This document shows, one piece after another, positions 45,980 through 55,190 of a stretch of 64,000 nucleotides of DNA. Position numbers and translations under genes: made by a program. Within the stretch, counting starts at the first letter, position 1, and each line of letters opens with the position of its first letter. The stretch is taken from the NCBI GenBank assembly GCA_016703665.1, contig JADJBS010000016.1, positions 62,001-126,000 of the forward strand. The letters run 5' to 3'. The notes below the pieces were generated by a model that was given only the letters and a program-made list of their open reading frames with translations, was not told the origin of the DNA and ran no database searches. Source of the DNA: Candidatus Defluviibacillus avedoerensis (GTDB lineage Bacteria; Pseudomonadota; Gammaproteobacteria; Burkholderiales; Burkholderiaceae_C).

Positions 45980-46930
45980 TCAGTCGGTGGGTTTGGCCAG
46001 GTACACGCCCTCGCGACCCACGATGGCCTCGCGCGCTGGCATGAGCACAGTGCAGTTGTCGCAAGGTGCTCGCACCTGCACCGATCCGTCGGTCGCGATC
46101 AGTTCGTCTTTGGCAAACACCTCAAAACCCTTGCAAGGTTTTGTAAATGCGAAATCGGTGGTCTGGATCACGTGTGTGTGTTGCAGCTCAAAGCGTCTTT
46201 GCGGCTGCTTCGGCCTTGTATGCGGGTCAGGGGTAGCCAGGCCGAAATGGGCCAAAAAACCTCGCGTCACACTGACGGCGCAATCGGCGGTCGCCTGGAA
46301 AAAATGCTGCCCGCATTCAACCACCTGAGCGTCCCCCGGCCCCGTGACAGTGCCGAACCTGCCGTATTGAATCAGCGGCGGACCAGCCCCCCCCAGCCCA
46401 TTGGGCATCACCAGGTGGATGCTGGGCAGGCCAACGGACAGCGCGATGTCCGCGTTGCGCGCAAAGCCTGGATACACCCAGAATGGCTCCACATCCTGCG
46501 ACGTGGAATGGATATCCAGAACATGGTCAGCCTGATCCACGATCGGGCGCATGGCCCGGGCGCGACGCAGCTCGGGGCTGTCCGAAGCGCCGTCCAACCA
46601 GTCAGACGACCAGATGCGGTTGAAGTTGTGCACCAGCAAGCGGCTGTCAAACGGTCTGGCTGTATCAAAGGTCTCGTAAGCGGCCACGTTGGCAAAACTG
46701 AGCGTCAGCGTACCGGTCAAGGGGCGCACGCCCCGTTCTAGCAAATCGGCGACGGCAACCATCCCACAAAATTCATTCCCATGGGTCAGGGCGTTGATAA
46801 GCACATGCGGCCCGGGTTTGCCAGACTCGAACCTGTGCACATAGTCCACACCCACATTGCCCTGACGGTAAGCCGACAGGTCGCGTGGGAGCACCTCGAA
46901 ACGCTGGGTATCCAGTTTCGCACCGGTCAT
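45980..46930 (-). CDS. Zinc-dependent succinylglutamate desuccinylase/aspartoacylase-family protein
   Basis: The 316-aa protein has the M14-like zinc site: ALTHGNEFCG (His50, Glu53), an active-site Arg region NFNRIWSSD and the third ligand in HVLDIHSTSQDVEPF. Such enzymes remove acyl groups from amino acids or other amides. No signal peptide. It converges on the Rieske gene and is followed upstream by a UspA gene, 12 bp away on the same strand. Substrate unknown. Confidence 0.85.
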   Translation of the reverse strand: MTGAKLDTQRFEVLPRDLSAYRQGNVGVDYVHRFESGKPGPHVLINALTHGNEFCGMVAVADLLERGVRPLTGTLTLSFANVAAYETFDTARPFDSRLLVHNFNRIWSSDWLDGASDSPELRRARAMRPIVDQADHVLDIHSTSQDVEPFWVYPGFARNADIALSVGLPSIHLVMPNGLGGAGPPLIQYGRFGTVTGPGDAQVVECGQHFFQATADCAVSVTRGFLAHFGLATPDPHTRPKQPQRRFELQHTHVIQTTDFAFTKPCKGFEVFAKDELIATDGSVQVRAPCDNCTVLMPAREAIVGREGVYLAKPTD

Positions 46931-46942
46931 TTGGGCACCGGA

Positions 46943-47383
46943 TCAGCGAACCACCAGAACGGGCACCGTCGATTCACTGACCACGCGACCGGCCACACTG
47001 CCCAGCATCAGGCGGGCGATGCCGCTGCGGCCATGCGAGCCAACCATGATCAGGTCCGCACCTTCGGTCTTGGCCGTCTGCACAATACCACTGGCCGCGC
47101 CTACGTTTTCGAGCATGCGCGCCTGCATCTCGACCACGGCCCCTCCCTGGTTGCAGAGGTCAGATACATGTGAATGCGCGGCAGCAGCCTGGGCTTGGGC
47201 AGCACTCATGTAGGCGTCGAAACCCATGGGATTGGCTTCACCAATGCCCATGTAGGGGTAAGGATCGACGACAAACACCACCGTCAATTTAGCTTGATGG
47301 GTACGTGCCAGTCCAACCGCCATATTGGCCGCGTGTTCAGACGCAGCAGAGCCGTCGGTTGCCAGAAGAATGTGTTTGAACAT
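46943..47383 (-). CDS. Universal stress protein, UspA family
   Basis: The 146-aa protein is a single Usp domain: KHILLATDGSAASEHAANMAV at the N terminus and the ATP-binding GSHGRSGIARLMLGSVAGRVVSESTVPVLVVR at the C terminus (G-2x-G-9x-G-S/T pattern). The nucleotide-binding subtype is likely. It precedes the desuccinylase-like gene on the same strand and is divergent from trxC. Confidence 0.92.
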   Translation of the reverse strand: MFKHILLATDGSAASEHAANMAVGLARTHQAKLTVVFVVDPYPYMGIGEANPMGFDAYMSAAQAQAAAAHSHVSDLCNQGGAVVEMQARMLENVGAASGIVQTAKTEGADLIMVGSHGRSGIARLMLGSVAGRVVSESTVPVLVVR

Positions 47384-47546
47384 GGCTGTCTCACTGAAAG
47401 TAGTTGAAGATGTTTCTATGCTGCGCTGTCTGCAAAACCTTGCCTTTGACTCAGGTCAAGCAGCAAGCCGACACGCTGGAAAGCTTACTCTAAACCACCG
47501 ATTCAATTCCACTTGGAATGCAAAACCGCGCCCCCATATCGGGTGC

Positions 47547-47981
47547 ATGAACGAGTCAATCCACATCGTATGCCCGCACTGCCACACCACCAACCGAGTC
47601 CGCACAGACCAGTTGCACGCCGCCCCTGACTGCGGCCACTGTAAGAAGGCGCTTTTTGACGGTCATCCAGCACAGTTGGACGATGCATCGTTTGAAAAAC
47701 ACCTCACACGCACCCAGATCCCCCTGCTCGTGGATTTCTGGGCACCGTGGTGCGGCCCCTGCAAGATGATGGCCCCAGCCTATGAGCAGGCCGCCACGCA
47801 GCTGGAGCCCCAGTTTCGGGTTGCCAAAGTCAACACCGAGGCGGTGCCTAACCTGGGTGCACGTTTCCAGATCCGAAGCATTCCGACCCTGGTACTGTTT
47901 GTGAATGGGCGCGAACTCGTCCGGCGCCCCGGCGCATTGGGCGCGAATGACATCGTGCGCTGGGCCAAATCAAATACTTAG
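47547..47981 (+). CDS. trxC: Thioredoxin TrxC (thioredoxin 2)
   Basis: The 144-aa protein has the N-terminal zinc motif (CPHC...CGHC, residues about 9-33) and a thioredoxin domain with DFWAPWCGPCKMMAP and the cis-Pro in RSIPTLVLF. TrxC is a cytosolic disulfide reductase often induced by oxidative stress. The ATG at 47547 begins exactly the zinc-domain form; the longer frame upstream is not conserved-looking. It is followed by the DUF427 gene 64 bp later. Confidence 0.92.
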   Translation: MNESIHIVCPHCHTTNRVRTDQLHAAPDCGHCKKALFDGHPAQLDDASFEKHLTRTQIPLLVDFWAPWCGPCKMMAPAYEQAATQLEPQFRVAKVNTEAVPNLGARFQIRSIPTLVLFVNGRELVRRPGALGANDIVRWAKSNT

Positions 47982-48045
47982 AGCAATGCCTCGCCGGCCA
48001 GCGAGGTGGCAGGCCCGACAATACGAACCTAATCAAAGGTCCGCC

Positions 48046-48327
48046 ATGAAAGCCATCTGGAAGAACACCGTCATTGCCGAGTCTGACGACACCGTCGTCC
48101 TCGAAGGAAACCACTATTTCCCCGAAAGCAGCCTCAAACGCGAGTTCGTTACCTTCAGTAACCACAAAACCACCTGCGCCTGGAAGGGCCAGGCCAGCTA
48201 CCTCTCGTTGCTGGTGGACGGCGAATTGAAAGCCGACGCCATCTGGTACTACGCTGATCCCAGGCCACAAGCAGAAGAAATCAGAGGTCGAGTTGCGTTT
48301 GGCAATGGCATTCAGGTCAAGCCGTGA
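48046..48327 (+). CDS. DUF427 domain protein
   Basis: A 93-aa cytosolic protein with the DUF427 pattern: MKAIWKNTVIAESDDTVVLEGNHYFPESSL, CAWKGQASYLSL and IWYYADPRPQAEEIRGRVAF. The family is a small beta-tent fold of unknown function. RBS-like AAAGGT lies before the ATG. Confidence 0.85.
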   Translation: MKAIWKNTVIAESDDTVVLEGNHYFPESSLKREFVTFSNHKTTCAWKGQASYLSLLVDGELKADAIWYYADPRPQAEEIRGRVAFGNGIQVKP

Positions 48328-48364
48328 CTTCAGCAATCCGGCACATGCGACGCCTGCTGACCTG

Positions 48365-48474
48365 AGCTTGTCTACGCAATTTTTCTTTTTGCCCTTTTAT
48401 TATATCTTTTTATATATATCAGAAGAACAAATAAATAGTTTGAATTATGTAGAACCGTCGATACAGTCGCGGCC
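48365..48474 (+). promoter_or_regulatory. AT-rich leader of the sulfur-assimilation operon
   Basis: This is the most AT-rich stretch of the window (T-runs, TTATTATATC, TATATATATC, AATAAATAG) and it immediately precedes the TauE-like gene. CysB binding sites in cys promoters are AT-rich and poorly conserved, so this is a reasonable place for promoter and CysB site, but no specific box could be assigned. Confidence 0.4.
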
Positions 48475-49266
48475 ATGCATGATTTTGCTTTTGTCTTTGC
48501 GGGTTTCTTTGTTGGGCTGATCGTCGGCCTGACAGGCGTAGGTGGCGGGTCTTTGATGACGCCGCTGCTGATTTTCGGCTTTGGTATCAAGCCCTATTTG
48601 GCCATTGGTACCGATTTGCTGTTTGCCGCCTTTACCAAGTTCGGTGGCACCGTGGCAACCGCACGCGCCAAACTGGTTGACTGGCGCGTAGTGGGCTTGC
48701 TGAGCCTGGGCAGCATTCCCGCTGCATTGATCACCATCTGGGTGTTGCACACCGTCGGGCCAGCCCATCCTGATGTTCAGCACGTCATGACGACCACATT
48801 GGGCGTGGCATTGATCCTGACGGCGCTGGCAACCCTATTCAAAGCCATTCGCGGCAAGAGCGTTCCCCGCAGTATCGCGCCTGATGCACTGGCCAGTGCG
48901 TCCAAGCCTCGTCACTGGGCCTTGCCTATTCTGTTTGGAGCGGCCATCGGCACGCTGGTATCGATCAGCTCGGTCGGCGCGGGAGCCATCGGCGTCACGG
49001 TGCTGATGCTGCTCTACCCCGCCCTGCCACTGCCACGCATTGTGGCTGCCGACATTGCCTATGCCGTGCCCTTGACTCTGGTAGCAGGCCTGGGCCATGC
49101 GTCAATTGGATCGGTGGACTGGCCATTGCTGCTCAAGCTGCTGGCAGGCTCCCTACCAGGCATCTGGCTGGGTTCGCGCCTGGTCGAAAAAACCCCGGAC
49201 CGAGTCATCCGCTCCCTGCTCTCTGTGCTGCTGGCCTATGCCGGTATCAAGCTGATCGCCATCTGA
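48475..49266 (+). CDS. TauE/SafE family sulfite/sulfonate exporter-type permease
   Basis: The 263-aa membrane protein has eight or so hydrophobic helices in two repeats, with the family's GLIVGLTGVGGGSLMTPLLI near the N terminus (about 15-34) and the second copy GTLVSISSVGAGAIGVTVLMLLYP (about 159-182). Members move sulfite, sulfonates or other anions. It is the first gene of a rightward set with cysI 20 bp downstream, so a role in sulfite or sulfate balance is likely. Confidence 0.88.
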   Translation: MHDFAFVFAGFFVGLIVGLTGVGGGSLMTPLLIFGFGIKPYLAIGTDLLFAAFTKFGGTVATARAKLVDWRVVGLLSLGSIPAALITIWVLHTVGPAHPDVQHVMTTTLGVALILTALATLFKAIRGKSVPRSIAPDALASASKPRHWALPILFGAAIGTLVSISSVGAGAIGVTVLMLLYPALPLPRIVAADIAYAVPLTLVAGLGHASIGSVDWPLLLKLLAGSLPGIWLGSRLVEKTPDRVIRSLLSVLLAYAGIKLIAI

Positions 49267-49286
49267 TTTCCTGAAAAAAGCCCCCG

Positions 49287-51089
49287 ATGTACCAATACAC
49301 CGAATTCGACAAGCAATTCATCCGCCAGCGCGCGGCGCAGTTCCGCGACCAGCTGGAGCGATTCCAGGCCGGCAAGATCAGCGGCGAAGAGTTTCTGCCC
49401 TTGCGTTTGCAAAATGGCTGGTACGTGCAGCGCTACGCCCCCATGCTGCGCGTGGCGGTGCCTTACGGCGAAATCAACAGCGACCAGGTGCGGGTGCTGG
49501 CCCGGATCGCCCGCGAATACGACACACCCGAAGCAGCCGTGATCAATGAGGCCAACTTGGCCCAAGGCCAGTTTGGCAGCAAGCCACTGCCCACCAACTA
49601 CGCGCACTTCAGCACCCGCCAAAACGCACAGTTCAACTGGATTCCACTGGCCAAGGCAGCCGACGTGATGGACCTGCTGGCCAGCGTCAACATGCACGGC
49701 ATTCAGACCAGCGGCAACTGCATTCGCAACATCACCACCGACGAGCGCGCAGGCATTGCGGTGGACGAGATTGCCGACCCCCGCCCCTTTGCCGAAATCT
49801 TGCGCCAATGGAGCACGCTGCACCCCGAGTTCGCCTTTCTGCCACGCAAGTTCAAGATCGCCATCAGCGGTGCGCGCGAAGACCGTGCCGCCACCGCTTG
49901 GCACGACGTAGGCCTGCATGTGCTGCGCAACTCGGATGGCGAGGTGGGCTTCAAAGTGTTGGTAGGCGGTGGCATGGGCCGCACGCCGGTGGTTGGCACC
50001 ACCATCAGCGAATTTGTTGCCTGGGACCAGATCCTGAACTACCTGGAAGCCGTGGTGCGCGTGTACAACCGCTACGGTAGGCGCGACAACAAATACAAAG
50101 CCCGCATCAAAATTTTGGTCAAGGCCGAGGGTCAAAAGTACATCGACCAAGTTGAGGCCGAGTACCGCGACATTGTTGAAAAAGACGGCGCCCCGCACAC
50201 CATCACCCAGGCTGAGCTGGACCGCGTGGCCGCCAGCTTTGTGCCCCCGTCGCTTGACTGCGACCGTGCAGATGCGGATGCCAAGATCGCTAACATCCTG
50301 CGCGCCGCCGCTGAAGACGACATCGAGTTTGGCCGCTGGCTGCAACAAAACGTGGCACCCCACAAGAACCCCGATCTGCGCGCCGTCACCTTGTCGTTCA
50401 AGCGCCTGGGCCAAGCGCCAGGAGACGCCACCGCAGACCAGTTAGACCGCGTGGCCGAACTGGCCGACCAGTTCAGCGCCGGTGAGTTGCGCATCACCCA
50501 CGACCAAAACGTCTTGCTGCCCTGGGTACGTTGCGACCAGTTACCTGAGCTGTGGCGTGCAGCCCGCAAGCTGGGCCTGGCCAAGCCCAACATCCGCCTG
50601 GTGAGCGACATGATCGCCTGCCCTGGCGGCGACTTCTGTGCCCTGGCCAATGCCCGCAGCATCCCGATTGCCGAGGCCATTACCGAGCGTTACCAAGACC
50701 TGGACGAACTCTTTGACCTGGGCGAGATCGACCTGCACATCAGCGGCTGCATGAACTCCTGCGGCCACCACCACACCGGCCACATTGGCATTCTGGGGGT
50801 GGATAAAGACGGGCAGGAGTGGTACCAGATCACCCTGGCCGGCTCTGACGGCTCAGCCCTCAGCGGTGCACCTGTGGCTGGCAAGGTGGTTGGCCCCTCC
50901 TTTGCTGCCGCCGAAGTGCCCGATGTGATCGAAGCCTTGCTAGACACCTACAAAGCCCACCGCGACGCGGGTGAGACCTTCATCAAAGCCCTGAACCGCC
51001 TGGGCCATGAGCCTTTCAAAGCCGCTGCCAACGGCGCGCGTGAATCCACCCGCCGCGAAAACACCTTGCCCATCGCTTACGAGATTTGA
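49287..51089 (+). CDS. cysI: Assimilatory sulfite reductase hemoprotein (CysI/Sir family)
   Basis: The 600-aa protein has two ferredoxin-like halves and two siroheme domains. The 4Fe-4S/siroheme cysteines are clear: ACPGGDFCALA (about 450-460) and CMNSCGHHHTGHIG (about 488-501). It reduces sulfite to sulfide with six electrons. No cysJ flavoprotein is encoded here, so electrons may come from ferredoxin; fdxA and a ferredoxin-NADP reductase lie 3.7 kb downstream. It precedes the DUF934 gene by 7 bp. Confidence 0.92.
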   Translation: MYQYTEFDKQFIRQRAAQFRDQLERFQAGKISGEEFLPLRLQNGWYVQRYAPMLRVAVPYGEINSDQVRVLARIAREYDTPEAAVINEANLAQGQFGSKPLPTNYAHFSTRQNAQFNWIPLAKAADVMDLLASVNMHGIQTSGNCIRNITTDERAGIAVDEIADPRPFAEILRQWSTLHPEFAFLPRKFKIAISGAREDRAATAWHDVGLHVLRNSDGEVGFKVLVGGGMGRTPVVGTTISEFVAWDQILNYLEAVVRVYNRYGRRDNKYKARIKILVKAEGQKYIDQVEAEYRDIVEKDGAPHTITQAELDRVAASFVPPSLDCDRADADAKIANILRAAAEDDIEFGRWLQQNVAPHKNPDLRAVTLSFKRLGQAPGDATADQLDRVAELADQFSAGELRITHDQNVLLPWVRCDQLPELWRAARKLGLAKPNIRLVSDMIACPGGDFCALANARSIPIAEAITERYQDLDELFDLGEIDLHISGCMNSCGHHHTGHIGILGVDKDGQEWYQITLAGSDGSALSGAPVAGKVVGPSFAAAEVPDVIEALLDTYKAHRDAGETFIKALNRLGHEPFKAAANGARESTRRENTLPIAYEI

Positions 51090-51096
51090 GATTACT

Positions 51097-51477
51097 ATGA
51101 AGTTGATAGCACACATTGACCACCAGTATGCTGGAACAGGCGAATCTATTGCGGTAGACAACACAACTGATCCCTTGAGCCTGGACTTGGGCGGGATCGA
51201 GCGCGTGGACCTGCACTTCCCCAAGTTCAACGATGGCCGCGCCTACAGCCAGGCCTTTTTGATCCGCCGTCGCCTTGGCTTCAAGGGCGAGATACGCGCC
51301 ACGGGCGACGTGCTGATCGACCAGCTGGTGCAGATGCAGCGCAGCGGGTTTGACAGCGCCGTGCTGCGGGAAGGTGTTGATGCGAGTGATGCACAGCGCC
51401 AGTTTGAACGTTTCAAGGCGTTTTACCAGGGCGACGCGGTGCAGACCGCTCCCTTGTTTGCGAGGAAAGCGGCATGA
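51097..51477 (+). CDS. DUF934 protein associated with sulfite reductase
   Basis: A 126-aa protein of the DUF934 family, almost always encoded beside cysI in proteobacteria. IERVDLHFPKFNDGRAYSQAFLIRRRLGFKGEIRATGDVLIDQL is the conserved core (about 38-80). It has been proposed as an electron-transfer or assembly partner of sulfite reductase; no cofactor motif is evident. Its stop overlaps the cysH ATG by four bases. Confidence 0.88.
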   Translation: MKLIAHIDHQYAGTGESIAVDNTTDPLSLDLGGIERVDLHFPKFNDGRAYSQAFLIRRRLGFKGEIRATGDVLIDQLVQMQRSGFDSAVLREGVDASDAQRQFERFKAFYQGDAVQTAPLFARKAA

Positions 51478-52301
51478 GCGCCGTCGGGCCGTCCCAAGGC
51501 GAGAAGGCCCCCGTGGGGGGCAGCGATGTACACGCAGTGACGAGCGTGGGGGCGACATCTTCCGCTATCGAGTTGAACGCGAAACCATCCAAAGATTTCG
51601 CAGAAAAGCTGACCGCCACCATCGCGCTGCTGCAACACGCCGCAGCCGATTACGCGCCCGTCACGCAGGCTTCGTCCCTCGGGGCAGAGGACGTGGTGAT
51701 CACCCACTTGATCAACCGCTTGAACCTGAACATCCCCGTGTTCGTGCTAAACACCGGCGTTTTGCATGCCGAGACCGAAGCGCTGATGGCTCAAACAGTG
51801 GCCACATCCAAAGCCCCGGTGACGGTGCACGAACCCGTGCAAGAAGCAGTCATCCAATTTGTGACACGCGAAGGCAAAGATGCGATGTACAAGAGCATCG
51901 AACTGCGCAAAGCTTGCTGCGGCATTCGCAAGATGGAACCACTTTCCCGCGCCTTGGCAGGTCAAAAAGCCTGGATCACGGGTCTGCGCCGTGAGCAATC
52001 CAATGCCCGCGCCGAAGTACTGTTGATCGACACCACCGAAGACCGAGTGAAGTTCAACCCCTTGGCCAACTGGACCTGGGGCGACGTGTGGCACTACATC
52101 GCCCAACACAAGGTCGCGTACAACCCGCTGCACGACCAGTTTTTCCCCAGCATCGGCTGCGCGCCCTGCACCCGCGCTATCTCATTAGGCGAAGACTTCC
52201 GCGCCGGTCGCTGGTGGTGGGAAGCCGAAATCGAAGGTGGTGCCGCCAAAGAATGCGGCCTGCATGTCAAACAAGCATCTACAGAGAGTACCCCCGCATG
52301 A
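51474..52301 (+). CDS. cysH: Adenylylsulfate (APS) reductase, CysH
   Basis: The 275-aa PP-loop reductase carries the paired cysteines of the 4Fe-4S type: RKACCGIRK (about 142-150) and PSIGCAPCTR (about 223-232), plus the catalytic Cys in KECGLH near the C terminus. The iron-sulfur form uses APS directly and so needs no APS kinase; indeed no cysC is present. It reduces APS to sulfite for CysI. The first 35 residues are low-complexity. Confidence 0.92.
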   Translation: MSAVGPSQGEKAPVGGSDVHAVTSVGATSSAIELNAKPSKDFAEKLTATIALLQHAAADYAPVTQASSLGAEDVVITHLINRLNLNIPVFVLNTGVLHAETEALMAQTVATSKAPVTVHEPVQEAVIQFVTREGKDAMYKSIELRKACCGIRKMEPLSRALAGQKAWITGLRREQSNARAEVLLIDTTEDRVKFNPLANWTWGDVWHYIAQHKVAYNPLHDQFFPSIGCAPCTRAISLGEDFRAGRWWWEAEIEGGAAKECGLHVKQASTESTPA

Positions 52302-53239
52302 ACGCCCCTACCGCAACCGAATTGCAAGCCCTGGCCCATGCCGTCAGCAATGCACACCTGGACGCCCTGGAAGAAGAAACCATCTTCATCCTGCGCGAAG
52401 TGGCCGCCACCTTTGAGCGCCCTGCCCTGCTGTTCTCCGGCGGCAAGGACTCACTGGTCATGCTCAAGTGTGCAGAGAAAGCATTTGGCGTGGGGCGCAT
52501 ACCCTACCCGCTGCTGATGATCGACACCGGCCACAACTTTGTAGAAGTGACCGACTTTCGAGACAGCCGCGCCAAAGAACTGCAAGCCAACCTGATTGTG
52601 CGCAGCGTGGAAGACTCCATGAAGCGCGGCACTGTGCGGCTGGCTCATCCAGGTGAATCACGTAACGTGCACCAGTCGGTCACATTGCTGGAAGCCATTG
52701 AAGAATTCCGCTTCGACGCGCTGATCGGTGGCGCCCGTCGTGATGAAGAGAAAGCCCGCGCCAAAGAACGCATCTTCAGCCACCGCGACAGCTTTGGCCA
52801 ATGGCAACCCAAAGACCAGCGGCCCGAGTTGTGGACACTCTTTAACACCAAACTGCAACCCGGCGAGCACTTCCGCGTGTTCCCCATCAGCAACTGGACC
52901 GAATTGGACGTATGGCAATACATCGACCGAGAAAACATCGCCCTGCCCAGCCTATATTACGCCCACCAACGCGAAGTGGTGGAGCGCAAGGGTCTGCTGG
53001 TGCCTGTGACTCCCTTGACCCCAGCCCGCGCAGGAGAAGAAGTGGTCAAGCGCGAAGTGCGCTTTCGCACCGTGGGCGACATTACCTGCACCTGCCCCGT
53101 GACCAGCAGCGCTGCCAATGCAGCCGAAGTGGTGGTGGAAACCCTGGGCGTTGAGGTCAGTGAACGCGGCGCGACGCGCATGGACGACAAAACCTCTGAA
53201 GCCTCGATGGAAAAGCGCAAGAAGGACGGGTACTTCTAG
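52298..53239 (+). CDS. cysD: Sulfate adenylyltransferase subunit 2, CysD
   Basis: The 313-aa protein is a PP-loop ATP pyrophosphatase (LLFSGGKDSLVMLKCAEKAF, about 45-64) and matches CysD throughout (IDTGHNFVEVTDFRD, GARRDEEKARAKERIFS, FPISNWTELDVWQYI, DITCTCPV). With CysN it makes APS from ATP and sulfate. The ATG overlaps the cysH stop by four bases. A hairpin-rich element separates it from cysN. Confidence 0.94.
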   Translation: MNAPTATELQALAHAVSNAHLDALEEETIFILREVAATFERPALLFSGGKDSLVMLKCAEKAFGVGRIPYPLLMIDTGHNFVEVTDFRDSRAKELQANLIVRSVEDSMKRGTVRLAHPGESRNVHQSVTLLEAIEEFRFDALIGGARRDEEKARAKERIFSHRDSFGQWQPKDQRPELWTLFNTKLQPGEHFRVFPISNWTELDVWQYIDRENIALPSLYYAHQREVVERKGLLVPVTPLTPARAGEEVVKREVRFRTVGDITCTCPVTSSAANAAEVVVETLGVEVSERGATRMDDKTSEASMEKRKKDGYF

Positions 53240-53272
53240 AACACCCCCGTTGGCGTTCACTTCGTGTAACAC

Positions 53273-53323
53273 CCCCCTTGCAGGGGGCGGCACCAGCGGC
53301 CCGGCGAAGCCGGTTCCGCGGTG
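53273..53323. repeat. REP-like double hairpin between cysD and cysN
   Basis: Two stem-loops are adjacent: CCCCC-TTGCA-GGGGG (53273-53287), and a longer one with outer arms CACCAGCGG/CCGCGGTG (one mismatch) around an inner CCGGC-GAA-GCCGG (53291-53323). There is no T-run, so it is not a typical terminator. GC-rich elements of this form recur between genes in Comamonadaceae. It may stabilise or attenuate the cysD transcript. Confidence 0.6.
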
Positions 53324-53376
53324 CCCTACGGCGACAGCTCCTTCGATCATCTTCAGTGATTTACCCATACACGATC

Positions 53377-54738
53377 ATGGCAAACACCTCAAATATAATA
53401 GCAAACAATTCAGCAATAGCAAGCCAAAACGACTTGTCAGCCCTTAAATTCATCACCTGCGGCAGCGTAGACGACGGCAAGAGCACCCTGATTGGCCGTC
53501 TGCTGGTGGACAGCCGCACCGTGCTCCAAGATCAGTTGGCCAGTGTGACGCACACCAGCCACAACGGAGACGTCGCCACCCACACCGTGGACCTGGCCCG
53601 CTTTACCGATGGCTTGCAGGCCGAGCGCGAGCAAGGCATCACCATCGACGTGGCCTGGCGCTACTTTGCTACCGCCAAGCGCAAGTTCATCATCGGCGAC
53701 GCGCCTGGGCATGAGCAGTACACCCGCAACATGGTCACAGCCGCCAGCGCGGCAGATGCCGCTGTGGTGTTGGTAGACGCCACCAAGCTGGACTGGCAAA
53801 ACCCCGCCCTCAAACTGCTGCCGCAAACCCGCCGCCACAGCCTGCTGGCCAAGCTGCTGCGCGTGCCTGGCATCGTGTTTGCGGTGAACAAGCTGGACGC
53901 CGTGGCCAACCCCACGCTGGCTTTTGCGCACATCAGCGCGGCGCTGCACAGCTTTGCAACAGAAGCTGGTGTCCCTGTAGCGGCCACTGTCCCCGTGTCA
54001 GCCCTGCAAGGTCACAACGTGGTGGACGCCACTCCCGGTTGGGCCGGCTACAGCGGCCCATCGCTCCTGTCTATCCTGGAAGAGCTACCCAACACCCCCG
54101 CCGAGGCTGTGCAGGCCTTTGCCTTTCCCGTGCAATGGGTGGAGAAGTTCTCTGCCAGCAGCGACACCAGCCAAGGCCGCCGCGTATTCTGGGGCCGCAT
54201 TGCCACCGGCCAAGTGCGCGTGGGCGATACCGTGAACATCTTGCCGTCTGGCAAGTCAGCCGTCGTAGCGCAAGTGTTGAACCATGCCCGCGTGCCCGGC
54301 GAAGTGCCCACCGGTCACTGCGCTGGCATCGTGCTGGACCGCGAAGTGGATGTTTCCCGTGGCGACTGGTTATTGGAAGCCCCCACGCCTGCCGCTTCGC
54401 GTGCTGCGGCGGCGCCCTTTAACATCAGCCGTGAACTGCAGGCTACTGTTGCCTGGATGGACGACGAGCCTCTGATCCCTGGTCGCGCCTATTGGGTGCT
54501 GCACGGGCATCGCTGGGTCAAGGCCAAGGTGCAGCGCGTGGTGCACCGCCTGGACATAAACACCCTGGCCGAAGAAGACGCCACCGAGCTGCCAGCCAAC
54601 GCGATTGGCCATGTGGTGCTTGCGCTGCAAGAGCCATTGGCCACGCTGCCCTATGCCCAAAGCCGGGTGATGGGCGCCTTGATCCTGGTGGACACTGCCA
54701 GCCATAAAACCTCGGGGGCAGTGTTGGTTCAGGGTTAA
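53377..54738 (+). CDS. cysN: Sulfate adenylyltransferase subunit 1, CysN GTPase
   Basis: The 453-aa GTPase has FITCGSVDDGKSTLIGRLL (G1, about 26-44), G3 DAPGHEQYTRNM and G4 NKLDAV, followed by two EF-Tu-like beta-barrel domains. It couples GTP hydrolysis to sulfate activation by CysD. No C-terminal APS kinase (CysC) domain is fused, in keeping with an APS-using CysH. The ATG at 53377 gives the conserved start; it follows the hairpin element. Confidence 0.93.
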   Translation: MANTSNIIANNSAIASQNDLSALKFITCGSVDDGKSTLIGRLLVDSRTVLQDQLASVTHTSHNGDVATHTVDLARFTDGLQAEREQGITIDVAWRYFATAKRKFIIGDAPGHEQYTRNMVTAASAADAAVVLVDATKLDWQNPALKLLPQTRRHSLLAKLLRVPGIVFAVNKLDAVANPTLAFAHISAALHSFATEAGVPVAATVPVSALQGHNVVDATPGWAGYSGPSLLSILEELPNTPAEAVQAFAFPVQWVEKFSASSDTSQGRRVFWGRIATGQVRVGDTVNILPSGKSAVVAQVLNHARVPGEVPTGHCAGIVLDREVDVSRGDWLLEAPTPAASRAAAAPFNISRELQATVAWMDDEPLIPGRAYWVLHGHRWVKAKVQRVVHRLDINTLAEEDATELPANAIGHVVLALQEPLATLPYAQSRVMGALILVDTASHKTSGAVLVQG

Positions 54739-54835
54739 TCCTGAGATGGGAGCCAGGGATAAATTAAAATCCTTGGCTAGGCCCCTTTCTGCACCTTTTC
54801 TTGAGCACGCTTTGTGCCCATAAGACTGACCTGAC

Positions 54836-55165
54836 ATGACTCACATCGTTTCTGAAGCCTGCATCCGTTGCAAGTACACCGATTGCGTAGACGTTTGCCC
54901 CGTGGACTGCTTCCGCGAAGGCCCCAACATGCTGGTGATTGACCCCGACGAATGCATTGACTGCGCCGTCTGCATCCCCGAGTGCCCGGTCAACGCGATC
55001 TTTGCTGAAGAAGACACGCCCAAAGACCAGATTCCCTACATCAAGCTCAATGCCGAGCTGGCGCAATTGAGCAGCTGGAAGAGCATCACCAAGCGCAAAG
55101 CACCACTGCCAGACGCAGACGACTGGAAGGACAAGACCGACAAGCTCAAGGAACTGGTGCGTTAA
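54836..55165 (+). CDS. fdxA: 7Fe (3Fe-4S/4Fe-4S) ferredoxin FdxA
   Basis: The 109-aa protein carries the two cluster motifs: [18 protein letters not shown] (about 9-26, the 3Fe site with a spaced set) and [13 protein letters not shown] (about 40-52), then the C-terminal helical extension typical of FdxA. It is a low-potential electron carrier. The next gene is a ferredoxin-NADP reductase, and both lie behind the cys operon. Together they could supply electrons to CysI. Confidence 0.94.
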   Translation: MTHIVSEACIRCKYTDCVDVCPVDCFREGPNMLVIDPDECIDCAVCIPECPVNAIFAEEDTPKDQIPYIKLNAELAQLSSWKSITKRKAPLPDADDWKDKTDKLKELVR

Positions 55166-55190
55166 CCTTCACGTTGACACCCGTGCCAAC

